From assembly GCA_038526275.1 (NCBI GenBank), contig JBCBGY010000004.1:1-64000 (forward strand): a DNA stretch of 64,000 nucleotides. The letters are read 5' to 3'. Position numbers and translations under genes: made by a program. Source of the stretch: 188UL27-1 sp038526275 (GTDB taxonomy: Bacteria; Pseudomonadota; Alphaproteobacteria; Rhodobacterales; Rhodobacteraceae). Of the stretch, positions 17,695-25,899 are shown piece after piece. Within the stretch, counting starts at the first letter, position 1. Each line of letters begins with the position of its first letter. Under the pieces are notes generated by a model. That model had not been told where the DNA came from. It was given only the letters and a program-made list of their open reading frames with translations, and made no database searches.

Positions 17695-17800
17695 GAGGGG
17701 CTCCCGCCCCCTTCGTTCGGCCTTTCGGCCTGCTCAGGCGTTGGGCATGGCCGCGCGTGCCGCGCGGCGCCTCCGGCGGAAGTATTTCGGCCAATAAGAA
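17695..17800. repeat. GC-rich Rhodobacteraceae-type intergenic element
   Basis: This lies in the 359-bp gene-free stretch 17552-17910. It reads ggggctcccgcccccttcg, a small ggcctttcggcc hairpin, gcgttgggc, a ccgcgcgtgccgcgcgg hairpin and gcctccggcggaagtatttcgg. The words gctcccgcccc and gcgttgggc also occur after clpB, and the closing words resemble a motif I recall as common between Rhodobacteraceae genes. No coding frame is credible here; the rest of the gap shows nothing else. Confidence 0.5.
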
Positions 17801-17910
17801 AGTGCTGATCCGCCTGCGATGCGATCGATGTGTTATCGAAAATCTAATGCTCTATCTCATGCCTGACGTTGCAAGCGCTGCAGACAGCCTCTGACAGGTC
17901 GTAGCTCGCA

Positions 17911-18609
17911 TTAATCCGGCGCAAGCATGTAACCCGCGCCCCGGACGGTTTGCAGGTAACGGGGTTGCTTGGGATCCGTTTCGATCTTCCGCCGCAACCG
18001 CGTGATCTGAACGTCTACCGCGCGTTCCTGTGCCTGGCCCCCATCGCGCCCAAGATCTTCCACCAGCTTTGAACGGCTAACGGCTTCCCCCGGGCAGCCA
18101 GAGAAGATCCGCATCAGTTGGGTCTCGGTCGCGGTCAGACGCACCAGATTGTCGCCTCGCCACATCTCGCCCCGGTCGATATCGTACCGGATCGGGCCCA
18201 GGTTCAGGACCTTGGGTCGATCCTCTGTCAACACCTCGGCAGGAACCCGCCGCAGGATGGCATTGATCCGCAGCAGCAGCTCTTTCGGCTCGAAAGGTTT
18301 GACCAGGTAGTCGTCCGCCCCGGCCTCCAGCCCGGCAATCCGATCCTCCGTTTCGCCCTTGGCGGTCAACAGCAGGATCGGGGTCGTCAGGGTTTCGCGC
18401 AATGCTGTGGTTAATTCGACCCCGTTTTCGCCGGGCATCATCACGTCGAGCACGATCATGTCGAACTCTAGCCCGCTCAAAAGACGCCGCGCGTGAGCTG
18501 CGTCCCGCGCCGCGCTGACGATAAACCCGTTGCGCATCAGAAACTTCTGTAGAAGCTGACGAATCCGCTCGTCGTCATCCACGATCAACAGATGGGGATC
18601 GACGTCCAT
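17911..18609 (-). CDS. petR: OmpR-family response regulator PetR
   Basis: This 232-residue OmpR/PhoB-type regulator has a receiver domain (residues 6-120) with the acidic pocket at DDD11-13, phospho-acceptor Asp55 in IVLDVMMPGENG, and Lys in DDYLVKPF. A C-terminal winged helix follows (140-230; DVQITRLRRKIETDP, RYLQTVRGAGYML). No histidine kinase is adjacent; instead it follows a MarR-type gene by 2 nt. That is the petP-petR arrangement described in Rhodobacter capsulatus, where the pair is linked to cytochrome bc1 expression. The symbol is given on this context and resemblance. Confidence 0.82.
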   Translation of the reverse strand: MDVDPHLLIVDDDERIRQLLQKFLMRNGFIVSAARDAAHARRLLSGLEFDMIVLDVMMPGENGVELTTALRETLTTPILLLTAKGETEDRIAGLEAGADDYLVKPFEPKELLLRINAILRRVPAEVLTEDRPKVLNLGPIRYDIDRGEMWRGDNLVRLTATETQLMRIFSGCPGEAVSRSKLVEDLGRDGGQAQERAVDVQITRLRRKIETDPKQPRYLQTVRGAGYMLAPD

Positions 18610-18611
18610 AC

Positions 18612-19109
18612 TTACTGTCCTCTCTCTGCCACGCCGTCATAGTGGCGGCGCAGTTCCGGGTCCATCATGGCTTCTAAGACCGTGCGAAACCCCGCAACAG
18701 CTTCGGGCCCAGCGTTCCGAAAGGCAAGTCGCATCCGCGCACGCTGCGCATCCGAAAGGGCGCCTTCCAACGCTTCTCCCTTTTCTGTCAGAAACAAATT
18801 GCGCTCACGCCGGTCGCGATACCCGACGCGGCTTTCGACCAAACCGTCCTCAATCAAGGTCCGCAAAACGCGGTTAAGCGACTGTTTGGTCACGCCCAGA
18901 ATGGACAGCAAGTTGTTCACCGTCGTCCCTGGAGAGCGATGGATAAAGTGGATCGCTCGGTGATGCGCCCGGCCATAGCCATATTCTGTCAGGATGCGAT
19001 CTGGATCCTTGGTAAACCCGCGATAGGCGAAAAACATCGCCTCGATCCCTTTGCGCAAATGCTCGTCCGTCAGAAACAGAAGTGTTTCGCCACCTGGTCC
19101 GTCTGCCAT
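18612..19109 (-). CDS. petP: MarR-family regulator PetP
   Basis: This is a 165-residue winged-helix MarR-type protein. The DNA-binding core is FIHRSPGTTVNNLLSILGVTKQSLNRVLRTLIEDGLVESRVGYRDRRERNLFLTEKGEALE, with the usual beta-wing RDRRERN. It starts the two-gene petP-petR operon and its stop lies 2 nt before petR. It is divergent from ilvE across a 151-bp region that holds a GTCA-N7-TGAC palindrome just upstream of its start, so autoregulation is plausible. The orthology to R. capsulatus PetP is inferred from family and gene order. Confidence 0.82.
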   Translation of the reverse strand: MADGPGGETLLFLTDEHLRKGIEAMFFAYRGFTKDPDRILTEYGYGRAHHRAIHFIHRSPGTTVNNLLSILGVTKQSLNRVLRTLIEDGLVESRVGYRDRRERNLFLTEKGEALEGALSDAQRARMRLAFRNAGPEAVAGFRTVLEAMMDPELRRHYDGVAERGQ

Positions 19110-19138
19110 GACCTCTCTCTTCTAATGCTTCGTAATTT

Positions 19139-19161
19139 TTATGTCAGCTATGTTGACTTTA
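19139..19161. promoter_or_regulatory. MarR-type palindrome upstream of petP
   Basis: GTCA (19143-19146) and TGAC (19154-19157) are separated by 7 bp within a 23-bp imperfect palindrome (7 of 11 arm positions match). It lies about 30 bp before the petP start and 100 bp before ilvE. MarR proteins commonly bind such sites next to their own gene. A second weak repeat, TACCA-N8-TGGTA, follows at 19160-19177. Confidence 0.35.
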
Positions 19162-19260
19162 CCAGAATCAATTGGTAGCGATTTTCAGTTTCTACGCAAC
19201 AATATGTCCGATACGGACCTAGAACTGGCAATATTCGGAAAGAGAAGGGGAGATGAGCGA

Positions 19261-20130
19261 ATGGGTACTGCTTACGACGACCGCGACGGGTTGATCTGGG
19301 TGGACGGTGAAATGGTGCCCTGGCGCGATGCGAATGTGCATATTCTGACCCACGGCCTTCACTATGCCTCTTCGGTTTTCGAAGGCGAACGGGCCTATGA
19401 CGGCAAGATCTTCAAGAGCCGCGAACATTCCGAAAGGTTGAAACAGTCGGCACAGATGATCGATTTCGAAATCCCGTACTCTGTGGACGAGATCGAGGCC
19501 GCCAAGGACGCGACGCTCAAAGCATCAGGCCTCTCTGACGCCTATGTCCGGGCCGTGGCCTGGCGCGGGTCGGGGGAAGATATGGGGGTCGCCTCCGCGC
19601 GAAACCCTGTCCGGATGGCCATTGCAGCCTGGGAATGGGGGGCCTATTACGGCGACGCGAAGTTTAAGGGTGCGAAGCTTGATATTTCAAAGTGGAAGCG
19701 CCCGAGCCCGGAAACCATCCCTAGCCATGCAAAGGCGGCAGGTCTCTACATGATCTGCACGATGTCAAAACATGCAGCAGAGGCGAAAGGCTGTTCTGAC
19801 GCTCTTATGTTCGACTATCGCGGCTATGTCGCAGAGGCGACCGGTGCCAATGTGTTCTTCGTCAAGGACGGCGAGGTTCACACACCGACTCCCGACTGCT
19901 TCTTGAACGGCATCACCCGCCAAACGGTTATCGGCCTGCTCAAAGACCGCCAAATCAAGGTTGTAGAACGGCACATTGATCCCGGCGAGATGGAAGACTT
20001 TCAGCAATGTTGGTTGACCGGAACCGCGGCCGAAGTGACACCCGTGGGCCAGATCGGTGACTATTCGTTCGAGGTGGGCGCTTTGACCCGCGATATCTCG
20101 GATGCCTATGAAAAAACCGTTCGGAATTAG
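19261..20130 (+). CDS. ilvE: Branched-chain amino acid aminotransferase
   Basis: This is a 289-residue class IV PLP aminotransferase that interconverts branched-chain amino acids and their 2-oxo acids. The PLP lysine is Lys158 in SHAKAAGLY. Other blocks are THGLHYASSVFEGERAY, EATGANVFFVKDGE (phosphate site) and FLNGITRQTVIGLL. The length and these motifs fit IlvE better than 4-amino-4-deoxychorismate lyase or D-alanine aminotransferase. The ATG at 19261 is used with GGGGAG 8 nt upstream; earlier in-frame starts lack support and run through the regulatory region. The gene lies divergent from petPR. Confidence 0.93.
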   Translation: MGTAYDDRDGLIWVDGEMVPWRDANVHILTHGLHYASSVFEGERAYDGKIFKSREHSERLKQSAQMIDFEIPYSVDEIEAAKDATLKASGLSDAYVRAVAWRGSGEDMGVASARNPVRMAIAAWEWGAYYGDAKFKGAKLDISKWKRPSPETIPSHAKAAGLYMICTMSKHAAEAKGCSDALMFDYRGYVAEATGANVFFVKDGEVHTPTPDCFLNGITRQTVIGLLKDRQIKVVERHIDPGEMEDFQQCWLTGTAAEVTPVGQIGDYSFEVGALTRDISDAYEKTVRN

Positions 20131-20180
20131 GTCTTTCGAAAAGGCTCAAGTCTAATGTGCCCGCCAGAAGGTGCGGGCAC

Positions 20181-20603
20181 ATGGCGCAGAAGAACGAACT
20201 CTCGGCTCTGACCGTCGCGGTGTTGTTGCTGGCCTTGCCAACCACCGTGATTCTGATCTTTTTTGTCTTTACCAATGACGCCACGCTCCGACCGCTTTTG
20301 CCCTCCTCGGTAACCGGCGGTCTCGATCCGACAGGACGCCCTCCGCTTCGCGCCTATCTGACGATACCCCGCAATATGGTCGACCTGAGCCGGATTGAAA
20401 CTTTCGCCGATACCGTCAAAGCCAGCTTTCGGGGAAAAGGGCTTGATGTCCCGGTGATCGTGCAGCGCAGTTCACGTGCATCCGAAGCCACAATATTGTT
20501 CCGCGTGGGCCGGGCCGAGATTGGCCCGTTCACGGCCCGCAATGTCTCGGGCGCAGTTCGTGCAGCAACAGAAGCCTATTGGATGCAGCCGGTCCGGGAA
20601 TAA
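20181..20603 (+). CDS. Single-pass membrane protein of unknown function
   Basis: This is a 140-residue protein with one hydrophobic N-terminal segment (ALTVAVLLLALPTTVILIFFVF, residues 8-29). A soluble, probably periplasmic, alpha/beta-like remainder follows. The ATG at 20181 is preferred over a GTG at 20157 because AAGG lies 9 nt before it. It follows ilvE by 50 nt and converges on a GntR gene 7 nt away. No domain is recognised; it looks like a lineage-restricted conserved hypothetical. Confidence 0.65.
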   Translation: MAQKNELSALTVAVLLLALPTTVILIFFVFTNDATLRPLLPSSVTGGLDPTGRPPLRAYLTIPRNMVDLSRIETFADTVKASFRGKGLDVPVIVQRSSRASEATILFRVGRAEIGPFTARNVSGAVRAATEAYWMQPVRE

Positions 20604-20610
20604 GACCCGG

Positions 20611-21258
20611 CTACCCGACGAGAAGCCGAAGGCCCTGCGTAACATCGGAACGTACCGCCAGCCGCAAACCCGGCTCGTCTCCGGCTTTCAGCGCCGCGAG
20701 GATCAACCGGTGATGTCGCGGCGGTTCTGTCCGACGAAGTTTGCCGTAAAGCGAACGCATCGTGGGACCAAGCTGAAGCCAGACCGTTTCGGCAATCGCC
20801 AACATCGCTGGCGCTTGAGCGCGCAGATACAGCGTTCGGTGGAACTCCAGATTGGTCCTGATGTAACCCACCGGGTCTTCGGAACTGATCGCATCCGCGA
20901 TTTGCCCGTTGATCGTTTCCAACCGCTCAATCAGCGCGAAATGGGCCCGAGGCAAGGCGCGAGACGACAGTTCGGGCTCCAACAATGCTCGAAGAGCTGC
21001 CAGTTCCTCGATCCGGTCATTGCTCAATTCCGGCGTCGAGACCCGCCCCGATGAGGACAAGGTCAACGCGCCTTCCGCAACCAACCGCCGCACGGCCTCC
21101 CGCGCGGGCGTCATGCTCATGCCAAAAGACTTGCCAACCGCGCGCAACGTGAGCGCAACACCCGGTGCGATCTCGCCATGCATGATTTGCGTGCGAAGGG
21201 TGCGATAGAGCCGGTCATGGGCGGCGCTGGTTGGTTCAGTGGGACGTTGCAGTACCAT
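20611..21258 (-). CDS. GntR-family regulator, FadR/FCD subfamily
   Basis: This is a 215-residue regulator. The N-terminal winged helix (residues 12-75) reads LYRTLRTQIMHGEIAPGVALTLRAVGKSFGMSMTPAREAVRRLVAEGAL. The C-terminal FCD domain has the usual LRALLEPELSSRAL and LEFHRTLYLRA with metal-site residues. Start at 21258 is the first ATG; a longer TTG form is possible. A GTACC-N6-GGTAC inverted repeat covers the start codon and suggests autoregulation. No transport or catabolic genes flank it, so its effector cannot be guessed. Confidence 0.88.
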   Translation of the reverse strand: MVLQRPTEPTSAAHDRLYRTLRTQIMHGEIAPGVALTLRAVGKSFGMSMTPAREAVRRLVAEGALTLSSSGRVSTPELSNDRIEELAALRALLEPELSSRALPRAHFALIERLETINGQIADAISSEDPVGYIRTNLEFHRTLYLRAQAPAMLAIAETVWLQLGPTMRSLYGKLRRTEPPRHHRLILAALKAGDEPGLRLAVRSDVTQGLRLLVG

Positions 21259-21267
21259 AGACGGTAC
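21252..21267. promoter_or_regulatory. GTACC-N6-GGTAC repeat at the GntR gene start
   Basis: An inverted repeat of GTACC (21252-21256) and GGTAC (21263-21267) overlaps the start codon of the FCD-type regulator. Its size fits a GntR operator used for self-repression. Only symmetry supports it. Confidence 0.35.
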
Positions 21268-21303
21268 CCTGTCCGCCCGTCCGGGCAACGTCAACCAATG
21301 CCA

Positions 21304-21996
21304 CTAGGCCCGAAACTGGTACCGATGCAACTCGGCCCCATTTCGGCGCAACCAAGCCCGCTGCGTCTCATACCCCGGAAAAAGAGTATGGACGTGCGCC
21401 CAGAACCGACGGGAATGGTTCATCTCTGCCAGATGCGCGACCTCGTGAGCCGCGACATACCGCAAGACCTCCGGCGGGGCCAAAATCAAACGCCATGAAT
21501 ACATCAGCCGGCCTTGTGTCGAACAGGACCCCCACCGGGACCGCGTATCGCGCAGCGCCATACTGCAGTACGTCCGCCGCAACTCGGTAGCATACTGATC
21601 GGATGCAGCAGTTAACCTTTCACGCGCCAGTTCTTTGAGAAATGCGCCAACGCGGGCCGGAACGGATCTTACCCGGCGCGGTACAGTGATCGCATCTGGC
21701 TCCAATGTGATCTTTCCAGATGAGCCCAACCGGATCTCGCGCAGCACCCCTTCGACCGGGATCATGGCACCGGGTTCAGCCAAAGTGCTGGGCACGACAT
21801 TTTCCAGATGACCCCGGATCCAGTCGAGTTTTTCGGAGGCGAAGGCACGTGCCTCTGCTTCGGCCACACGCAAAGGCATGGTCATGGTGACCGTGCCGCG
21901 CACATGTGACACCCGCAAACTCAGCCGCCGCGCCCGCTGCGAGCGGCGCAACTGAATATCCACCGGAGGATCACCCGGGAATGTGAGTGTCGTCAT
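21304..21996 (-). CDS. YgjP-like M48-type metallopeptidase (DUF45)
   Basis: This 230-residue protein carries the zinc-protease motif HEVAHLAEMNHSRRFW (HExxH plus downstream residues) near residue 187. The preceding RDTRSRWGSCSTQGRLMYSWRLILAP block is the signature of the YgjP/DUF45 family. It is a predicted cytoplasmic zinc metallopeptidase of unknown substrate. It lies upstream of the GntR gene on the same strand with a 45-nt gap and is divergent from the FYDLN gene. Confidence 0.9.
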   Translation of the reverse strand: MTTLTFPGDPPVDIQLRRSQRARRLSLRVSHVRGTVTMTMPLRVAEAEARAFASEKLDWIRGHLENVVPSTLAEPGAMIPVEGVLREIRLGSSGKITLEPDAITVPRRVRSVPARVGAFLKELARERLTAASDQYATELRRTYCSMALRDTRSRWGSCSTQGRLMYSWRLILAPPEVLRYVAAHEVAHLAEMNHSRRFWAHVHTLFPGYETQRAWLRRNGAELHRYQFRA

Positions 21997-22139
21997 TGGA
22001 CCACCGCTGCTCTTTTTTCTGCAAACCTAGCAGCACTGGGCCAACCTTGCACCCCCTTGTTGCGATTGCGTTTGACAGCGGGGCGGGCGTGTGGCAATGC
22101 CCCGCTCTGATCACGCGACTGCAAGCGACGAGGCCATCG

Positions 22140-22463
22140 ATGCCAAAGGAAGAATGGGGCGTAAAGCGAGTATGCCCGACCACCGGAAAACGGTTCTACG
22201 ACCTTGGGCGCGACCCGATCGTCAGCCCCTATACCGGCGAGGTTGTTAACCTGGATACCGGCACGAAAAGCCGGGTGATGATCAAGGAAGAAAAGGCTGC
22301 GGCACCCGTTGATGACGAAGATGTTCTGCTGGATGATGCAGACGATGACGTGGATGACGACAGCAGCGACGTTGATCTGGCCGATGATGTGCTTGAAGAC
22401 GACGACGACAATGTGTCTTTGGAAGACATCGCCGACGTCCCAGCGGAAGACGACGAAAACTAA
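22140..22463 (+). CDS. FYDLN-acid domain protein (TIGR02300)
   Basis: This is a 107-residue protein. The N-terminal half is MPKEEWGVKRVCPTTGKRFYDLGRDP, matching the FYDLN acid domain, and the C-terminal half is a run of Asp/Glu (DDEDVLLDDADDDVDDD...). The ATG at 22140 with GAGG upstream is chosen; the longer frame starting at 21987 overlaps the opposite-strand metallopeptidase. The family is characteristic of alphaproteobacteria and has no known function. The low-complexity acidic tail creates long spurious serine-rich frames on the other strand. Confidence 0.9.
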   Translation: MPKEEWGVKRVCPTTGKRFYDLGRDPIVSPYTGEVVNLDTGTKSRVMIKEEKAAAPVDDEDVLLDDADDDVDDDSSDVDLADDVLEDDDDNVSLEDIADVPAEDDEN

Positions 22464-22513
22464 TCGCTTTTTCGCTTGATCGCCGCCCACGCGGCGCATA
22501 AGACGAACGGCAC

Positions 22514-22589
<76 letters not shown>

Positions 22590-22733
22590 AAACTCCAACC
22601 TCCCCCTATTTTGGCACGATTTGGCGGGCTCCGGCTTGGATACCCGTTGGGTCGTCAAGAACCCTTAAGGCCGAGCCGCGCCGTGATCCTTAAGGCTGAG
22701 ACGGGCTTGTTACGTTTTCCGGCGCTGATCTGA

Positions 22734-23585
22734 TCATACCCTGTAGCTGCTTTCGCAGGTCGCGATAACGTTCCCATCCGAACGTCGGCGGGCGTGGGAA
22801 AAAGAAATGAGCCAGGCAGAGATATTGTGCACGTTTGTCGTGATCTCCGTCACGATATCAAGCGTGTCTGACGGATCGAGGTTTCCGTAATAGTGAATGC
22901 GGCGGGTGACCAGGTTGCATCCACGGGGCATTTTCGGAATTGCATTCGCTTCGGCCGTTGCAAAGAAATTCTGAAACTGCGCGAAGTAAACCAGACCCAC
23001 ACCATTGAGATGCTCTTTCTCAGAGATCGGAATGGACAGATGCGGCGGAGTCCCAGCTCCCTCGGCCCGCTTTCGCTCCAACTTCCCAAGATCACGCAGG
23101 ATTTGCGCCCTCCGCGCTATGGTTTGGGGCGGCGCAATGCCTTCGCTTATTTTGGACCGAACAAGATCCATGTTTGACGGACCTTCCAACGTTGCAAAGG
23201 TGGTCATGAGTTCGACGCACACCCGCTCTCCCGTGGCGGTTTCAAGGTCGATCTGACTCAACCAATTGGTCTCGGGACTCGGTCGGGAGACAACGCGAAA
23301 CTGGCAAATCGTGTCTTCCTGAAAGGCCGCTGTGGAACCGGACAGAGTGGCCGCGACGACAGACGCAAAGCAACGGCGACCATCCGCATCTAACCATTGG
23401 GACGGGGCTGTCCCCAAAGCCTCGGCAACCGCCAGCCAGTGGATATGTCCAGCTTCCTTCATCAACCATGCGATCGAAAGACCGTCTGAACCGAGATGCG
23501 GCATCCCCAGGCGAATGGGTGTTGTCTGGCTCAGCGTCTGAGCACCAAGAATTACGTTTGATGATTCTCTGAGTGAAAATGTCAT
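22734..23585 (-). CDS. LnmK/Pnap_2097-like double-hotdog biosynthetic protein
   Basis: This is a 283-residue protein. Its N-terminal part has MPHLGSDGLSIAWLMKEAGHIHW, close to the LnmK N-terminal domain pattern. The second half contains the hotdog-like NGVGLVYFAQFQNFFATAEA. LnmK from leinamycin synthesis is a bifunctional acyltransferase/decarboxylase on CoA and ACP substrates, and the Pnap_2097 group is annotated as biosynthetic. Here no ACP or ketosynthase is nearby; the only partner is the divergent LuxR gene. Family assignment is from remembered motifs. Activity on an acyl thioester is inference. Confidence 0.65.
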   Translation of the reverse strand: MTFSLRESSNVILGAQTLSQTTPIRLGMPHLGSDGLSIAWLMKEAGHIHWLAVAEALGTAPSQWLDADGRRCFASVVAATLSGSTAAFQEDTICQFRVVSRPSPETNWLSQIDLETATGERVCVELMTTFATLEGPSNMDLVRSKISEGIAPPQTIARRAQILRDLGKLERKRAEGAGTPPHLSIPISEKEHLNGVGLVYFAQFQNFFATAEANAIPKMPRGCNLVTRRIHYYGNLDPSDTLDIVTEITTNVHNISAWLISFSHARRRSDGNVIATCESSYRV

Positions 23586-23687
23586 TAGCTAAATCCTATT
23601 AAATCCCCGAACAAGGACGCAAAAAAGGGCTGCGCCTCATCCGTTCCAGCCATTCAAAAATGGTACAGAGGCTGGTTCACGCACGCC

Positions 23688-23703
23688 TCACCCGTTCGGG
23701 TGA
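23688..23703. promoter_or_regulatory. TCACCCG-TT-CGGGTGA palindrome between LnmK-like and LuxR genes
   Basis: A 7-bp perfect inverted repeat with a 2-bp centre lies in the 274-bp divergent region, 103 bp from the LnmK-like start and 157 bp from the LuxR start. It is a reasonable operator for the LuxR-type product controlling either gene. The rest of the region is AT-richer and shows no other clear signal. Confidence 0.4.
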
Positions 23704-23859
23704 ACAACCGGGCACTGCTCCGTCAGTTCAGGCGAGATCCTGCCGATCTGTGAGTGACCGACGTTATCGACGGTTGGCTCCGGACGTTCTCGAGCCAAAT
23801 GGGTTGTGCAACCTTGCACGGACAACAATTATTTTATTTTGTGACAATGGTGTGGATAA

Positions 23860-24969
23860 TTGAATAGCCACGACGCCCTAATTCAAAACATCTACGATGC
23901 CGCCACAGACGAAGCAGCATGGTCGACCGTGCCTGAGCTTGTTACGCGTTACTTTGGCGCCGCAGCAATGTATCTGGCAGATGGTCAATCTAGCGACCCG
24001 ACGACATATCGGGTGAACAGTTACCGGTTCGATAGCGAACCCCTGTTTCAAAATGGTTTTGAGCACAGGGATCATTTTGATAGCCGAATTAACCTGTGCT
24101 ATCGACATGTACTTTCAGCACCGCTCGCAAAGGCTTTTGAAGGTCGTCGCGTCTTAAAAACCGCAAACGAACATCAAAAGCTTTTTTATCGCAGTTGCTT
24201 GAACGGAATGCCGCTAAGTCGAATTTTTGCTGTTAACAGGAATGCCGACGAACTGGCCGGTGGATTCCTCACCTATGGCCCGGACGTTTTCGAGGGTAAA
24301 GTCGGCAATCGGTTTGATACGGTCCTGTCGCATGTGCGCCGCGCGGTTGAGATCCGCTCCAAATTAGATATCGCGCGACGCGAAACAGAGACTTTGGGCC
24401 GTCGACTGGATGGCCTGAGCTTGGCTACATTCGTGATCGATCAATCCGGTCGTTCCGTTTTCCAAAATGAATTGGCAGAAGAACTGGCCCGGCAAGGTGA
24501 CGGCCTCATCGTTCGCAATTCTGTTTTACGGGCCACCGACAAACGCTCTCAACGCATGATCGAAGAACGACTGCGGCGGATCTACGATATGACTGATGAT
24601 AGCGTCGAAGGGCCAATTCAATTGCGGCGAACGCCGGGGCGGCCACCCCTACTGGCTTGGATTTACCCGACCATCGGTTTTGGTTTGAGCGGGGTTCGAA
24701 ACTCCGCTTACGCCTGTCTCCTCGTCCGGGACCCGGCCGCTGAAACGGAATTGGTCAGCGAATATGTGATCATCGAAGCATTCGACCTCACACTAGCAGA
24801 AGCCCGGGTGGCGCGTCTTACGCCGTTGGCCTTACCGGTTCGACAGATTGCAGATCATCTCGGCATATCCCCAAACACCGTAAAAACGCACCTATCGAAT
24901 GTCCGTGACAAGCTCGCTATCCGCAGCACAGCACAGATTGGCCAAATCATTTCAAAGCTGCGCCTGTAA
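23860..24969 (+). CDS. LuxR-family transcriptional regulator
   Basis: This is a 369-residue protein with a C-terminal LuxR helix-turn-helix (FDLTLAEARVARLTPLALPVRQIADHLGISPNTVKTHLSNVRDKLAIRSTAQI) at residues 305-365. An N-terminal sensory region of no recognised type includes a PAS-like middle (LSLATFVIDQSGRSVFQNELAEEL). It is not an autoinducer-binding LuxR. Translation must begin at the TTG at 23860 or later, because an in-frame stop lies immediately before it; a long N-terminal match argues for the TTG. It is divergent from the LnmK-like gene and probably regulates it. Confidence 0.85.
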   Translation: MNSHDALIQNIYDAATDEAAWSTVPELVTRYFGAAAMYLADGQSSDPTTYRVNSYRFDSEPLFQNGFEHRDHFDSRINLCYRHVLSAPLAKAFEGRRVLKTANEHQKLFYRSCLNGMPLSRIFAVNRNADELAGGFLTYGPDVFEGKVGNRFDTVLSHVRRAVEIRSKLDIARRETETLGRRLDGLSLATFVIDQSGRSVFQNELAEELARQGDGLIVRNSVLRATDKRSQRMIEERLRRIYDMTDDSVEGPIQLRRTPGRPPLLAWIYPTIGFGLSGVRNSAYACLLVRDPAAETELVSEYVIIEAFDLTLAEARVARLTPLALPVRQIADHLGISPNTVKTHLSNVRDKLAIRSTAQIGQIISKLRL

Positions 24970-24980
24970 GACGACACCCG

Positions 24981-25724
24981 TTAGGGTTCGAACCACCCGG
25001 TCGCGAGTGCCCGGGCCCAACCTTCCCGACCATAGGCACGAGCGCGTTGCGCCGCCATCGCGCTGTCATAGGGAACGGATCGGAAGGTAACGGTTCGATC
25101 AGTGCCCGTGCCCTCAACAATCGCGTAAGACGCGTTGGGGGTTCCGGTCTGGACAATGTGGGGCACAGGATGATCATCGTCATAGGCCGGGCAACCGACG
25201 CTTCCCGGGTTGAGCACTTGGCGACCGTCCCGCAGGCGAACGAAACGTGGAATATGCGTGTGAGCACAGAGGATCAAACTGGCCTCGATACCTTTGGCTT
25301 CCCGCTCAACCTCAGCCATGCTGGCCGGCCGCACGACGCCGTTTTGGTCAACCCGTTCCAGCCAATAGGTCAGGTCGCTGCTTGGCGTTCCATGACACAA
25401 AAACACGTCACCCAGTGCCATTCGGGTCTTCGGCAAAGCGGCCAGCCAACCCAGATGTGACGGGTCGAGAACGTCAAATGCGACCCGATCTGTCGGACCC
25501 ATCTTCGCCGGTTCTTGCTCGACCAGCCAGCGGTCATGATTGCCAAGAACAGAGATAAAGTCCTGTTCCATCAGCAGCTTTGCCGTTCCTGCCGGGTCGA
25601 TCGGGCCACTAAAGTGGTCGCCCAAATTGACCGCCTTTTCGACGCCAAGGGCCCGCATGTCTTGCAAGACGGCACGCAGCGCGAAGGAATTTCCATGGAT
25701 ATCAGCGAGTACGGCGAATTTCAT
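24981..25724 (-). CDS. YfcE-type metallophosphoesterase
   Basis: This is a 247-residue calcineurin-like phosphoesterase. The metal motifs are all present: DIHGN (residues 8-12), GDHFSGP, LGNHDRW, the active-site His in FLCHGTP, and CAHTHIP. The compact single-domain form resembles the YfcE/MJ0936 and diadenosine-tetraphosphatase-like branch, with an unspecified phosphodiester substrate. The start at 25724 (MKFAVLADIHGN) is the family start; 25739 is an alternative. It converges on the LuxR gene with an 11-nt gap and is divergent from the HMG-CoA reductase operon. Confidence 0.88.
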   Translation of the reverse strand: MKFAVLADIHGNSFALRAVLQDMRALGVEKAVNLGDHFSGPIDPAGTAKLLMEQDFISVLGNHDRWLVEQEPAKMGPTDRVAFDVLDPSHLGWLAALPKTRMALGDVFLCHGTPSSDLTYWLERVDQNGVVRPASMAEVEREAKGIEASLILCAHTHIPRFVRLRDGRQVLNPGSVGCPAYDDDHPVPHIVQTGTPNASYAIVEGTGTDRTVTFRSVPYDSAMAAQRARAYGREGWARALATGWFEP

Positions 25725-25899
25725 TCCGAACGCTCGCACAGAACCGACCGGTTCCTCAATATTCAGCGGGCCTAATATTCCCTACTGGACGGCTTGCCTT
25801 AATCGGGGCAGCTTCCGTCCGCGTGTAACTGCCTGAATACCGTCTTATTTCCGTGTTTTCCTGTCCGGATTCAGGCTGATTTTGTAGGGAGCCAGATTT

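Noticed and set aside
22229..22429. Serine-rich minus-strand frame
   Set aside because: It is the reverse of the Asp/Glu-coding tail of the FYDLN-acid gene.
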